Source of the DNA: CAZJNX01 sp964547415 | GTDB lineage: Bacteria > Pseudomonadota > Alphaproteobacteria > Rhizobiales > Amorphaceae | Direction of reading: 5' to 3' | Length of the DNA stretch: 5,529 bases | Assembly (NCBI GenBank): GCA_964547415.1 | Contig: CAZJNX010000273.1 | Location: 1-5,529 of the forward strand | Shown: piece by piece, positions 1-5,356 of the stretch | Layout: each line of letters starts with the position of its first letter | Position numbering within the stretch: position 1 is the stretch's first letter | The notes under the pieces: model-generated | The model's input: the letters and a program-made list of their open reading frames with translations, nothing else | What the model was told of the DNA's origin: nothing | Databases searched by the model: none | Program-made: the position numbers and the translations under genes

Positions 1-50
1 ACACCCGCCACGCCGGAACGACAGCGTCAGATCAAGTCCATACTTCTACA
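1..50. other. Unassigned sequence, possible end of another mobile element
   Basis: Similarity to IS256 transposases, read on the minus strand, stops right after the Gly-Asp-Asp codons near position 51. The sequence beyond it (minus strand, starting TGTAGAAGTATGG at position 50) matches no part of an IS256 transposase in any frame. A sharp break followed by a 5'-TG end is what an inserted element, for example of the IS3 type, would leave, but I cannot name it from 50 bases. The heptamer CAGATCA occurs at 28-34 and again at 49-55. No gene is visible here. Confidence 0.3.
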
Positions 51-719
51 GATCATCGCCGTTCACCAGCTTCACCCCACGCGGGCCGCGATCGGCCGGT
101 GACCGCGGAAAGCCCGTCCGGACGGTGTCGGCTTCGCAGCCGCCGGTGGCCACCCCCAGAACTTCCGCTTGCCGTCCCCAGGCACGGCCACGGCGATCAT
201 CACGGCCTTGCCGATGATGCGCCCGCCTTCCCGGACCTCGAGGTCTGTCGCATCCAGCCGGAGATCGGGCCACGCACCCTCCACAGGCCGGGGGAGGAAG
301 GCGTTCACCCACTCGTCGAGCGCGGCGCACGGACGGCTGGCCTGGCTCCTGGACATGCCGCCCGCGCCCATCGTCTCGACCAGATCATCGAGCGAGCGCG
401 TCGAGACGCCGTGGACGCAAGCTTCCTGGATCACCGCCACGCGGGCCTTCCCGGCCGTCCGGCGAGGGTCCAGGAAGCCGGCGAAGGCGCTGCCCTTGCG
501 CAGCTTCGCGATCGCCAGCGCGATCCGACCGGCCCGGGCAGCCCGGTCGCGGTCGCGCTCTCCGTTGCGCCGGACCTCCCGCATCGGGGTGCGCGTGCCC
601 TTGCCCGCACCGGTCCGCGCCTCGACCTCGGCGTCCTTGATCCGCTCCGCCGCGAAGGCCGGCATCTCGCGCATGCGATCGCCGTCCGCCTGCTTCTCAA
701 CCAGCTCGGTCAGCGCCAT
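46..719 (-). pseudogene. IS256-family transposase, frameshifted and 3'-truncated
   Basis: This is the remnant of a DDE transposase of the IS256 (mutator-like) family. From the ATG at 719 it reads MALTELVEKQADGD, followed by family blocks such as AKLRKGSAFAGFLDPRR, VIQEACVHGVSTRSLDDLV and LRLDATDLEVREGGRI. The last block carries the first catalytic Asp. Near 170-173 one base appears to be missing: the first frame goes out of register at GDGKRKFWG, while the next frame continues as EVLGVATGGCEAD and DRGPRGVKLVNGDD. That second part holds the second Asp region and then meets a stop at 46-48. The C-terminal half, with the catalytic Glu, is absent (intact members have about 400 residues). The first frame is open upstream to 809, but family members begin near the ATG at 719. 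Residues usually conserved are changed at several places, so the copy is old and cannot act. The family call is firm; the exact IS is not identified. Confidence 0.88.
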
Positions 720-812
720 CCTCTCTTCGGTCGTCGTCGTCTCCGTTTCAGGATCAAGGTCCCGCGACCCGAAGCTTTTCCGAAGATCGGCGATGACCGC
801 CAGCCTCACCCA

Positions 813-854
813 CGGCCGCGCGCTGCGCTACGCCGCCGGCTCCGCGCGCGGCCG
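813..854. repeat. 11-bp perfect inverted repeat between two IS remnants
   Basis: CGGCCGCGCGC at 813-823 is the exact reverse complement of GCGCGCGGCCG at 844-854, with a 20-nt loop. It lies after the point where IS110 similarity ends (about 880) and before the IS256 gene (719). There is no T tract on either side, so a factor-independent terminator is unlikely. It may be a hairpin in an IS end or a chance product of very GC-rich sequence. Confidence 0.6.
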
Positions 855-879
855 CCTACACCACCACCAGGCACGCTGT

Positions 880-1127
880 CCGCTTCACGAACGGCCGAAC
901 ATGCTGCGGGGCGATGAACCGACCCTCGTGACCGCGTGCTGCCCTCTCCCGCGCCAGAAAGTCGCGCCCTCCCGCGCCTCGAATACGACCGCCGCCGACG
1001 CCGCCATGGAGGTTCTGAGGCTGGCTCGGATCGACTTACTGCCAAACTGGCCGTTGACTTGCATGGTTGCGCGATGGAGGTGAAAGAAACGCCCGGACGG
1101 GTCGATCCCGATCATCGTTTCCGTCAT
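880..1127 (-). pseudogene. IS110-family transposase, N-terminal remnant
   Basis: This is the start of a DEDD transposase of the IS110 family. Reading from the ATG at 1127 gives MTETMIGID, with the first acidic residue of the RuvC-like fold, then FFHLHRATM and AAVVFEA, with the conserved Glu, then the FW of the next block. Just after the Trp codon (954-956) one base appears to be missing. The correct frame resumes and reads GHEGRFIAPQHVRPFVKR at 933-880, a near-perfect match to the family block GHEVRLIAPQYVRPFVKR. It should then run into the second acidic cluster (QKNDAADAEA), but the reading becomes unrelated and stops at 856-858. The catalytic C-terminal parts and the Ser-containing Tnp domain are gone. 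A purine-rich AAGGA lies 10-15 nt upstream of the ATG. The gene is clearly dead; the family call is strong. Confidence 0.87.
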
Positions 1128-1265
1128 CGTGCTGTCCTTCCTTTCTTTTCTCCATCGCCATGCTGGCCCATTGCGCTGCCGTCCGGGGCGGGCGGCCCCC
1201 ATCTCCTCCTGGAGGTCCTGGCAGGCTCGTCGCCCGCCTCGATACGCCCCTTCCTCGGACCCGTG
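1128..1265 (-). other. Non-coding 5' flank of the IS110 remnant
   Basis: I see no credible gene here. It precedes the IS110 start codon and ends in a purine-rich run containing AAGGA just before the ATG. It holds short self-complementary stretches, for example CCTCC-T-GGAGG at 1205-1215 and a GGGGC/GCCCC pair around 1185-1200. In intact IS110-group elements the non-coding sequence before the transposase carries the guide (bridge) RNA gene. This stretch is where a relic of it would lie, but I could not fold it or identify guide loops. Confidence 0.3.
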
Positions 1266-1635
1266 TCACCCACTTTCCGCCATGGCCCGGCGAATCGCGC
1301 CCGGCGTCCCGTTCGACAGGCGCCGTCGCGCCTCGGCCGCGTTCGGCGGCGATGTCCGGGCCGAGGCCGAGTCCGTCGGGCTGCGCCGGCCCGTGGTCTC
1401 GTCGCAGGCCTGCCTCTGCGTGATGACGAAGAGGCCGGGCCGGCTTCGTCGACGCGGCGTTGCAGCCTTATGGCCGGTCCTCAACGAGAGCGGCCGATGG
1501 CGTGATCCGGGCCCCTGCTTTCCGCCGGTGCCGTGCTGGCTGGCCTTCACGATCGACGAGCCGATCGGGTGAAGGCCGGCCCGCCCGTTGCGGGCAGCGC
1601 CCCCAAGATCCGCAGCCGGGTTATCGCGTTCCCCC

Positions 1636-1662
1636 GGCGATTGCGGCGATTGCGGCGATTGC
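1636..1662. repeat. Three perfect tandem copies of a 9-bp unit
   Basis: GGCGATTGC is repeated three times without change (1636-1644, 1645-1653, 1654-1662) inside the IS5 remnant. On the minus strand it would encode an Ala-Ile-Ala pattern that is no feature of IS5 transposases. It therefore looks like replication slippage after the gene died. Confidence 0.85.
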
Positions 1663-1678
1663 CCCCGATTTCGGGGGC
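1661..1678. repeat. Short perfect hairpin abutting the 9-bp repeats
   Basis: GCCCCCG (1661-1667) pairs with CGGGGGC (1672-1678) around the 4-nt loop ATTT. The hairpin overlaps the last two bases of the triple 9-bp repeat. No T tract follows on either strand, so a terminator role is not supported. It may have promoted the slippage that made the repeats. Confidence 0.55.
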
Positions 1679-1800
1679 CGTCGCGACCGGGCACGGTCGG
1701 CCGGGGCGAGCCGGTCGGCGTTCCGCCGGCCGTCCATGCGGGCCTTACCGGCGGGTGGCGGTGGCAGAAGCGGTTCGACGATCGGCCATGGGACGTCAAT

Positions 1801-1930
1801 CGGGGCAGGTCGGAAGAGGCGGGGGCGCCTGAATGGCAGCCCGCCGATCCTCGGGCGGCCGGACGGCGACCACCGGTCCCTGAGCGGCCGTGGGGGCGGC
1901 GACCGGCCTGCGGCGGCCGCCCTGACGCGC
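1801..1930. other. Spacer between IS5 remnant and secB
   Basis: No gene is visible in this GC-rich spacer. It holds the right boundary of the IS debris, which I could not place exactly because no terminal inverted repeats were recognised. It also holds the possible secB terminator hairpin listed separately. Confidence 0.4.
1894..1922 (-). terminator. Possible secB 3' hairpin
   Basis: GGGCGGC (1894-1900) and GCCGCCC (1916-1922) form a 7-bp perfect stem with a 15-nt loop, 8 nt past the secB stop codon. The position suits a transcription end, but there is no run of T on the minus strand after the stem. It is at best a weak or factor-assisted terminator, and such stems arise often by chance at this GC content. 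Confidence 0.25.
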
Positions 1931-2458
1931 TCAGTTGGGCGCGGTGCCGGCGGCGTCCGCCGACTGCTGCGCCTGGGCGGCGCGGGCGGCGTTGCGTCGG
2001 TAAAGGCTGATGAAGTCGATCGGGTCGATCATCAGCGGCGGGAAGCCGCCGCCCTGCACCGTGGTCGCGATCACCTGCCGGGCGAACGGGAACAGCATCC
2101 GCGGGCCCTCGATCAGGAGAAACGGCTGCAGATGCTCCTGCTTGATGCCGCCGAGGCGGAACACGCCGCCATACTGCAGCTCGACGTGGAACATCAGGTC
2201 GTCCCCCTCGCCGGCCTTGGCGTCGAGGGTCAGCGTCACCTCGTAGTCTTCCTGGTTCAGACCACGGGCGTTGACGTTGACGTTGATGTTGATGGGCGGC
2301 GTCTGCTCCCGCGGCTGCAGGGACATGGGTGCCTTCGGGCTCTCGAACGAGAGGTCCTTGATGTACTGGGCGAGGATCCGCACGCTGGGCTGCTGGGCGG
2401 CGTCGCCGCCACCGGGCGCCCCCGCGGCCGGATCGCTCGTGTTCGACGCGTCCGTCAT
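1931..2458 (-). CDS. secB: Protein-export chaperone SecB
   Basis: SecB is the cytosolic homotetrameric chaperone that keeps precursor proteins unfolded and hands them to SecA at the Sec translocon. The predicted 175-residue protein has all family landmarks: QYIKDLSFESP (31-41), the beta-strand ININVNV (56-62), VELQYGGVFRL (92-102), RMLFPFARQVIA (120-131) and GGFPPLMIDPIDFISLY (137-153). The first 23 or so residues are a Ser/Ala/Gly-rich lead and the last 20 an Ala/Gln-rich tail, as is usual in alphaproteobacterial SecB. I chose the ATG at 2458 because a GAGG lies 10 nt upstream and the lead has normal length. The frame is open to an ATG at 2515, but the extra 19 residues look unlike SecB. It follows fxsA on the same strand after a 98-nt gap and may be co-transcribed or have its own promoter there. 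No damage is seen although IS remnants lie just past its 3' end. Confidence 0.97.
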   Translation of the reverse strand: MTDASNTSDPAAGAPGGGDAAQQPSVRILAQYIKDLSFESPKAPMSLQPREQTPPININVNVNARGLNQEDYEVTLTLDAKAGEGDDLMFHVELQYGGVFRLGGIKQEHLQPFLLIEGPRMLFPFARQVIATTVQGGGFPPLMIDPIDFISLYRRNAARAAQAQQSADAAGTAPN

Positions 2459-2500
2459 GGGTTGTCTGCCTCGCGTTCTAAAGGCTTGAGCCAAACTCGC

Positions 2501-2519
2501 GCGCGTCGGTATCACGCGC
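2501..2519. repeat. 6-bp inverted repeat upstream of secB
   Basis: GCGCGT (2501-2506) and ACGCGC (2514-2519) are exact reverse complements around a 7-nt spacer (CGGTATC). They lie in the 98-nt gap between the fxsA stop and the secB start. It could be an operator or a small attenuating hairpin for secB. It is short and made of common GC-rich words, so function is only a guess. Confidence 0.35.
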
Positions 2520-2556
2520 CGCCGGCACCCTCAAGCGGGCGCTGGCCCGGGGCTGG

Positions 2557-3090
2557 TCACCGGTCGGAGGAGCCGTCGTCGCCCGGCCGCCAGGGCGTGT
2601 CCGAGCGCGGCGGGCCGAAATCGTCCCGGTCGAGGTCGATCACGGGCGGATCGCCGCGCGCGGGCCCCGTTCCCGGGCCGGCGGCGGGGCCGCCCGCGTC
2701 CCAGCCCGCGCCGCCGCCGGTGACGACGACGGGCTTCAGGGCCGTGCGCAGCCAGCGCCACATGGCCCGCCGGAGGGCCGGCACGAACAGGAGGAGGCCG
2801 AGGGTGTCGGTGAAGAAGCCCGGCGTGATGAGGAGCATCCCGGCGATCACGATCACCACGGCGTTGCCGATCTCCTCCCCCGGCACGCGGTCCCGCTCCA
2901 TCTCGGCTTTCAGGCGCTGAAGGGTGTCGAAGCCTTGCCGCCGCGCCAGGCCGACGCCGATAATCGCGGTCGCGAACACGAGGAGGACGGTCGGCAGGAC
3001 GCCGATGATCTCGCCCACGACGATGAACAGGGCGATCTCGATCGCCGGCACGACGACGAACACGGCGAACAGGAGGATCCGTGACAACAC
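2557..3090 (-). CDS. fxsA: FxsA family inner-membrane protein
   Basis: FxsA proteins are small inner-membrane proteins. E. coli FxsA, when overproduced, relieves exclusion of phage T7 by the F plasmid; the native role is unknown. The 177-residue product opens with a hydrophobic segment (about 3-24, with the family signature PAIEIALFI), has a second at about 30-47, and then the cytosolic-looking stretch ARRQGFDTLQRLKAEMERD with PGEEI. A long hydrophobic hairpin follows (about 77-105), including the family hallmark MLLITPGFFTDTLGLLLF. The tail after about 113 is Gly/Pro-rich and acidic, with VIDLDRDDF at 140-148. The GTG at 3090 is preferred because GGAG lies 9 nt upstream and translation then begins directly before the first membrane segment, as in the family. 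An upstream ATG at 3165 would add 25 charged residues. It lies divergent from the Tim44-domain gene and upstream of secB. Confidence 0.93.
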   Translation of the reverse strand: MLSRILLFAVFVVVPAIEIALFIVVGEIIGVLPTVLLVFATAIIGVGLARRQGFDTLQRLKAEMERDRVPGEEIGNAVVIVIAGMLLITPGFFTDTLGLLLFVPALRRAMWRWLRTALKPVVVTGGGAGWDAGGPAAGPGTGPARGDPPVIDLDRDDFGPPRSDTPWRPGDDGSSDR

Positions 3091-3366
3091 GATGGACGGC
3101 TCCGCGGACGGATGGGCGTGGGAACGGGCGAGCGGACGGCGCCGGACGCCGCCGACGGTGCACATAAGCGCGCAGGCCGCCGGTTTTGAGGGCCCGCCTT
3201 ATGGACCCTCCGGGATCGGTGCACTAGGCTCACCCGCAACGTTTTCGCGGCGGGGCATCCACGCCGCCTTTATCCCGGCGGGTGCGCGCATTATGTGTCG
3301 CCCGAGGCGCAGGGCCGACGCCGCGGAGCGCACGATCCGATCGGCCGGACAGCGGTTGAGAGCGTA
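3091..3366. promoter_or_regulatory. Divergent intergenic region, fxsA / Tim44-domain gene
   Basis: This gap separates two divergently transcribed units and must contain, or lie close to, the promoters of fxsA (minus) and of the Tim44-domain gene, mltA and smr (plus). No well-matched -35/-10 pair was found on either strand. A/T-richer spots that could hold -10 boxes are around 3161-3168, 3198-3202 and 3288-3296. The octamer CGGTGCAC occurs at 3156-3163 and 3217-3224, 61 bp apart. It contains the palindrome GTGCAC and could be a binding site. Two frames stay open into this region, from the ATG at 3165 for fxsA and the ATG at 3295 for the Tim44 gene, but neither extension looks like protein. Confidence 0.35.
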
Positions 3367-4083
3367 ATGAGCGATTTCTTCGATATCTACAATCTGTTGA
3401 TCCTCGCCCTCGCCGTCGCGATCTTCCTTCGGCTCCGGAGCGTGCTCGGCCGCCGCACCGGGAACGAGCGCCCGCCGTTCGACCCCTACTCCGCCCGCGA
3501 GCGGAGCGAGCCGGCCGCGGAGACCGGGCGCGACAACGTGGTGTCCCTGCCCCGCTCGGGGATGGGCGGCGAGGGTGGCAGCCGGCCGGTCGACATCGAG
3601 GAGCGGCTCGACAAGGTGGCGGACGAGGGGTCGCCCCTCTACGACAAGCTCAAGGCCGTCATCGAGGCCGATCCGAGCCTCGAGCCCAAGCGCTTCCTCG
3701 AGGGCGCGCGGGCCGCCTACGAGATGATCGTGACCGCCTTCGCCGGCGGGGACCGTCGCAGCCTCCGGCCCCTCCTGTCCGACGAGGTGTACGAGGGGTT
3801 CGCGAGCGCCATCGACGCGCGCGAACAGCGTGGCGAGCAGATCTCCTCCACCCTCATCGGCATCGACAAGGCCCGGATCGTGGACGCGGCCATGAAGGGG
3901 TCGAGCGCCCAGATCACCGTTCGCTTCCAGAGCCAGATGATCTCGGCGACCTACGACCGGTCGGGCACCCTCATGGAGGGTGATCCGAAGCGCGTGCTGG
4001 AAGTGATCGACGTGTGGACCTTCGCGCGCGATGTACAGTCGCCGGATCCCAACTGGAAGCTGGTCGCCACCGAAGCGGGCTGA
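3367..4083 (+). CDS. Tim44-domain (TimA-type) membrane protein
   Basis: This is a 238-residue protein with one N-terminal membrane segment (about 7-21, in MSDFFDIYNLLILALAVAIF), a basic patch (LRLRSVLGRR, 21-30) and a disordered linker to about residue 75. The C-terminal Tim44-like domain spans about 90-236. The domain shows GARAAYEMIVTAFAGGDR (113-130) then LRPLLSDEVYEGF, the typical opening of the fold, and ends with VWTFARDVQSPDPNWKLVAT. In mitochondria Tim44 anchors the import motor at the inner membrane. In alphaproteobacteria the homologue (called TimA) is an inner-membrane protein whose partner and job are not settled. The ATG at 3367 is chosen because it starts exactly at the membrane segment and has GAGAG 4 nt upstream. 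The frame is open to 3295, but that extension is basic and unlike the family. It heads a plus-strand group with mltA and smr. I give no symbol because naming of this family is not uniform. Confidence 0.92.
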   Translation: MSDFFDIYNLLILALAVAIFLRLRSVLGRRTGNERPPFDPYSARERSEPAAETGRDNVVSLPRSGMGGEGGSRPVDIEERLDKVADEGSPLYDKLKAVIEADPSLEPKRFLEGARAAYEMIVTAFAGGDRRSLRPLLSDEVYEGFASAIDAREQRGEQISSTLIGIDKARIVDAAMKGSSAQITVRFQSQMISATYDRSGTLMEGDPKRVLEVIDVWTFARDVQSPDPNWKLVATEAG

Positions 4084-4162
4084 AGCGTCAAAGCGCCCTC
4101 CCGCGGGCGCGCGCGGCCCGGAGCGAGAGGGGGCGCGGACGATCGGGCGGCGGTTCTGGCCG

Positions 4163-5353
4163 ATGGCGGCCGCCACGATCGCGTTGGCTGGTGGGACGAT
4201 GGACGAGGCCCTTTCCGATGGTCGGTCGTGGCCCGGGACCGGCGGAGCGCTGGCCGCGTCCGTCACCCGCGCCTTCGATGACCTGCCGGACTGGGAAACG
4301 GTCGATCCCCGCCCGGCCCTCGCCGCTCTCGGCCGCATGTGCGAGCCGGGGCGCCGCCCCTCCCGGCGCGACGCGCCGTGGCTCGCCGCCCTCTGCCCGG
4401 CCCTGGCCGAGCTTCCAGCGGATCCCGCGGCGGCGCGGGCTATGGTGGAACGCATCTTTCGTCCGGTGCCGGTGTCCATGGATGGAACGGGCTTCCTTAC
4501 CGGCTACTTCGAGCCCGAACTCGAGGCCTCCTCCGTCCGGACCGCCATCCATCGCCATCCCCTCCTCGCGCCGCCCCCCGATCTCGTCCGCCTCGACGGG
4601 GACGCCCGGCCCGACGGCTTCCCCGAGGACCTTACGGGGGGACGTCTGCTCCCGGACGGGCGCATCGTGCCGCACCCGGACCGCGGTGCGATCGCGGCCG
4701 GCGCGCTCGCCGGGCGGGGTCTCGAGATCGCGTGGCTCGCCGATTCGGTCGATCTGTTCTTCGTCCACATCCAGGGCTCGGCACGGCTCCGGATGGAGGA
4801 CGGGACCGTCCGCCGCGTGGGCTACGCCGGCAAGAGCGGCCATCCCTACACGCCCATCGGTCGCGTCCTCGTGGAGATGGGCGCGATGGAGCGCGACGCG
4901 GTGACCGCGGACGCCATCGCAGGCTGGCTGCGCGCCAACCCGGACGCCGCCACCGCCGTCATGAACCGGAACCGCTCCTACATCTTCTTCCGCGACAAGG
5001 GAGGGGAGGGGGACGGCGCGCTCGGGCCGACGGCGGCGGCGGGCGTGCCCCTGACGCCCCGCGCGAGCGTCGCCACGGACACGCGCCACCTCCCTTTCGG
5101 CACGTTGCTGTTCCTCGCGGGGGACCTGCCGGTCGCGACCGCCGATGCCGAGGCGCCGTTCCGGACCATCGCGGTCGCCCAGGACGTGGGGTCGGCCATC
5201 GTGGGGCCGGCGCGGGCGGACCTGTTCTGGGGCTCGGGCAGGGCGGCGGGCCGTGTGGCCGGCCGCATCCGCCACCGGGTGCGGATGGTCGCCCTGGTGC
5301 CGCGGCATGTCGAGGGCGATCCGGCCGCGCCGGGTGGCGACGGGGCGCGCTAG
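4163..5353 (+). CDS. mltA: Membrane-bound lytic murein transglycosylase A
   Basis: MltA cleaves the MurNAc-GlcNAc bond of peptidoglycan, leaving a 1,6-anhydro end, and acts in the periplasm. Counting from the start at 4163 (396 residues), the MltA domain begins near FLTGYFEPELEAS (111-123) and continues through WLADSVDLFFVHIQGSARL and the GYAGKSGHPYTPIGR block (220-234). RNRSYIFF follows (269-276). The C-terminal 3D domain has its three aspartates in TDTRHLPFGT (D306), QDVGSAIVGPA (D341, the position of the catalytic Asp of E. coli MltA) and ADLFWGSG (D353). The start is uncertain. The frame is open from an ATG at 4031, inside the Tim44 gene; 4163 and 4199 are the other ATGs, and none has a good ribosome site. 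GRRFW followed by a short hydrophobic run (around 4142-4195) looks like a poor signal sequence, and no lipobox Cys is seen, unlike the E. coli lipoprotein. Tight packing suggests co-transcription with both neighbours. Confidence 0.93.
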   Translation: MAAATIALAGGTMDEALSDGRSWPGTGGALAASVTRAFDDLPDWETVDPRPALAALGRMCEPGRRPSRRDAPWLAALCPALAELPADPAAARAMVERIFRPVPVSMDGTGFLTGYFEPELEASSVRTAIHRHPLLAPPPDLVRLDGDARPDGFPEDLTGGRLLPDGRIVPHPDRGAIAAGALAGRGLEIAWLADSVDLFFVHIQGSARLRMEDGTVRRVGYAGKSGHPYTPIGRVLVEMGAMERDAVTADAIAGWLRANPDAATAVMNRNRSYIFFRDKGGEGDGALGPTAAAGVPLTPRASVATDTRHLPFGTLLFLAGDLPVATADAEAPFRTIAVAQDVGSAIVGPARADLFWGSGRAAGRVAGRIRHRVRMVALVPRHVEGDPAAPGGDGAR

Positions 5354-5356
5354 GCG

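Larger units (their letters stand above)
1266..1800 (-). pseudogene. IS5-family transposase, decayed over several frames
   Basis: Conserved blocks of an IS5-family (IS427-like) DDE transposase occur in order on the minus strand but not in one frame. The N-terminal block reads WPIVEPLLPPPPAGKARMDG just inside 1800, like the family's W..IEPLLP opening. The block with the first catalytic residue reads SSIVKASQHGTGGKQG from about 1559, where working copies have DSTIVRAHQH. Here Asp is replaced by Ser, so the catalytic Asp itself is lost. The next block, DHAIGRSR, is in another frame (IGRSR at 1498-1484) and is followed at once by a stop where GGLTTK is expected. VDEAG follows in that frame, and VITQRQACDE, resembling the family's LTPGQACD, is at 1427-1398 back in the IVK frame. 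Beyond 1398 the match is weak, but the frame stays open to a stop at 1266. Blocks are about correctly spaced, so decay was by small indels and substitutions rather than large loss. The C-terminal catalytic part is not recognisable. Confidence 0.75.

Noticed and set aside
99..1083. Overlapping plus-strand open frames over the IS256 and IS110 remnants
   Set aside because: The minus strand carries recognisable transposase blocks; the plus frames show none.
971..1127. Programmed frameshifting as the reason for split IS110 or IS256 frames
   Set aside because: No slippery sequence is seen at the shift points. Both genes also lack their catalytic 3' parts, so simple decay fits better.
1636..1662. 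CRISPR-like or iteron array
   Set aside because: Only three contiguous 9-bp units without spacers, and no cas or replication gene nearby.
2466..2545. A secB promoter (TTGAGG, 17-nt spacer, TACCGA on the minus strand)
   Set aside because: The -10 match is too poor to support over background in GC-rich DNA.
1460..2920. Long plus-strand open frame (486 codons)
   Set aside because: It runs across the IS5 remnant and antisense to secB and part of fxsA, both clearly coding on the other strand. Its product is Arg/Gly/Pro-rich with no family resemblance.
3199..4479. Long minus-strand open frame (426 codons)
   Set aside because: It is antisense to the Tim44-domain gene and the start of mltA. It is an artefact of high GC at third codon positions.
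4088..5308. Long minus-strand open frame (406 codons)
   Set aside because: It is antisense to mltA, which has full family motifs. The composition is typical of a shadow frame.
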